Positions 6,196 through 6,367 of a DNA stretch of 6,367 nt are shown in pieces. Source of the stretch: DSOS01 sp035286585 (GTDB taxonomy: Bacteria; Chloroflexota; Anaerolineae; Anaerolineales; UBA4823). The stretch spans positions 1 through 6,367 of the forward strand of contig DATEDC010000133.1 of assembly GCA_035286585.1 (NCBI GenBank). Reading direction: 5' to 3'. The position numbers and the translations under genes are program-made. The first letter of the stretch is position 1, and every line of letters starts with the position of its first letter. The notes beneath the pieces are model-generated. The model was not told the DNA's origin and ran no database searches. It worked only from the letters and a program-made list of their open reading frames with translations.

Positions 6196-6277
6196 GTGTA
6201 AAAGTCGGCGTAGTTAAAAGGTTTGCAAATCCCTGAAAGGGTATAATCCTCTGGTAGCCATTGATTAACTTTTACAC
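6196..6277. repeat. Perfect 10-bp inverted repeat flanking a promoter
   Basis: GTGTAAAAGT at 6196-6205 and ACTTTTACAC at 6268-6277 are exact reverse complements, 62 bases apart. Between them lie the palindrome TTTGCAAA (6222-6229) and the TATAAT box. The pair could be two operator half-sites, the ends of an 82-bp miniature element, or chance. The left arm abuts the 5' end of the RHS remnant. Confidence 0.5.
6222..6247 (+). promoter_or_regulatory. Promoter of the right-edge gene (TATAAT box)
   Basis: TATAAT at 6242-6247 is a perfect -10 hexamer. The best -35-like sequence, TTTGCA (6222-6227), is only 14 bases upstream, and no good hexamer stands at 17 bases, so the promoter may need an activator or be weak. 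The transcript would start near 6254, about 40 bases before the ATG at 6294. Confidence 0.45.
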
Positions 6278-6293
6278 CAAATCGCGAACAGTT

Positions 6294-6367
6294 ATGATCA
6301 CCCCCGACAAAATCGAAGAATGGATCCAGGAGGTCGCCGGGCGCCCGGACTCGGCCGCCTCGATCAT
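6294..6367 (+). CDS. Hypothetical protein, N-terminus only (runs off window)
   Basis: The frame from ATG 6294 stays open to the right edge, giving 24 complete codons: MITPDKIEEWIQEVAGRPDS, then Ala-Ala-Ser-Ile. GC-rich third positions and an acidic amphipathic opening fit a real gene. No Shine-Dalgarno sequence precedes the ATG. The opening resembles hypothetical, possibly coiled-coil proteins I recall from Chloroflexota, but 24 residues are too few to assign a family or function. Confidence 0.6.
   Translation, partial: MITPDKIEEWIQEVAGRPDSAASI

Overview
The window looks like an accessory stretch of a GC-rich bacterial chromosome, most likely a Chloroflexota (Anaerolineae-like) genome. That guess rests on overall gene style: a NarL-type system with tandem GAF domains, a YD/RHS remnant, an IS1182-like transposase and glycine-rich secreted repeats. 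No marker gene is present, so the taxonomy is inference. Almost everything reads on the minus strand. No tRNA, rRNA or CRISPR array was seen.

Left part (1-1601). A secreted protein gene runs off the left edge on the minus strand, starting at 427 with a signal peptide and the first two units of a glycine/alanine-rich repeat. Upstream of it lies an intact-looking but C-terminally truncated IS1182-type transposase ORF (538-1380). It appears to have lost its catalytic core. A non-coding block of nested inverted repeats (about 1459-1569) follows. Its last hairpin probably also serves as the terminator of the next operon.

Centre (1602-4810). This is the one clearly functional unit: a two-gene two-component operon on the minus strand. 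A membrane-anchored PAS-GAF-GAF-HisKA_3-HATPase sensor kinase (4647-2215) is followed, with a 26-base overlap, by a NarL/FixJ response regulator (2240-1602). Both preferred starts have strong Shine-Dalgarno sequences and differ from the longest possible ORFs. A 14-codon upstream ORF with its own good Shine-Dalgarno sequence overlaps the kinase start, which suggests translational coupling. The kinase probably senses a small ligand or redox cue through PAS/GAF and phosphorylates the regulator. The target genes are not evident here.

Right part (4817-6367). This is a gene graveyard with at least three breakpoints. It holds the C-terminal end of a TAP-like alpha/beta hydrolase (minus), the first 60 or so residues of a DHA2-type MFS exporter with a good promoter (plus), and the C-terminal end of an RHS/YD-repeat protein (minus). 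The RHS reading frame now ends inside the antisense of the MFS fragment. At the far right a new plus-strand gene of unknown function begins at 6294. It lies behind a TATAAT box that is enclosed by a perfect 10-bp inverted repeat.

I see no convincing new multi-gene system. The most interesting points are the leader ORF on the kinase, the Asp-to-Glu change in the transposase remnant, the structured non-coding block, the MFS/RHS junction, and the inverted repeat around the right-hand promoter.
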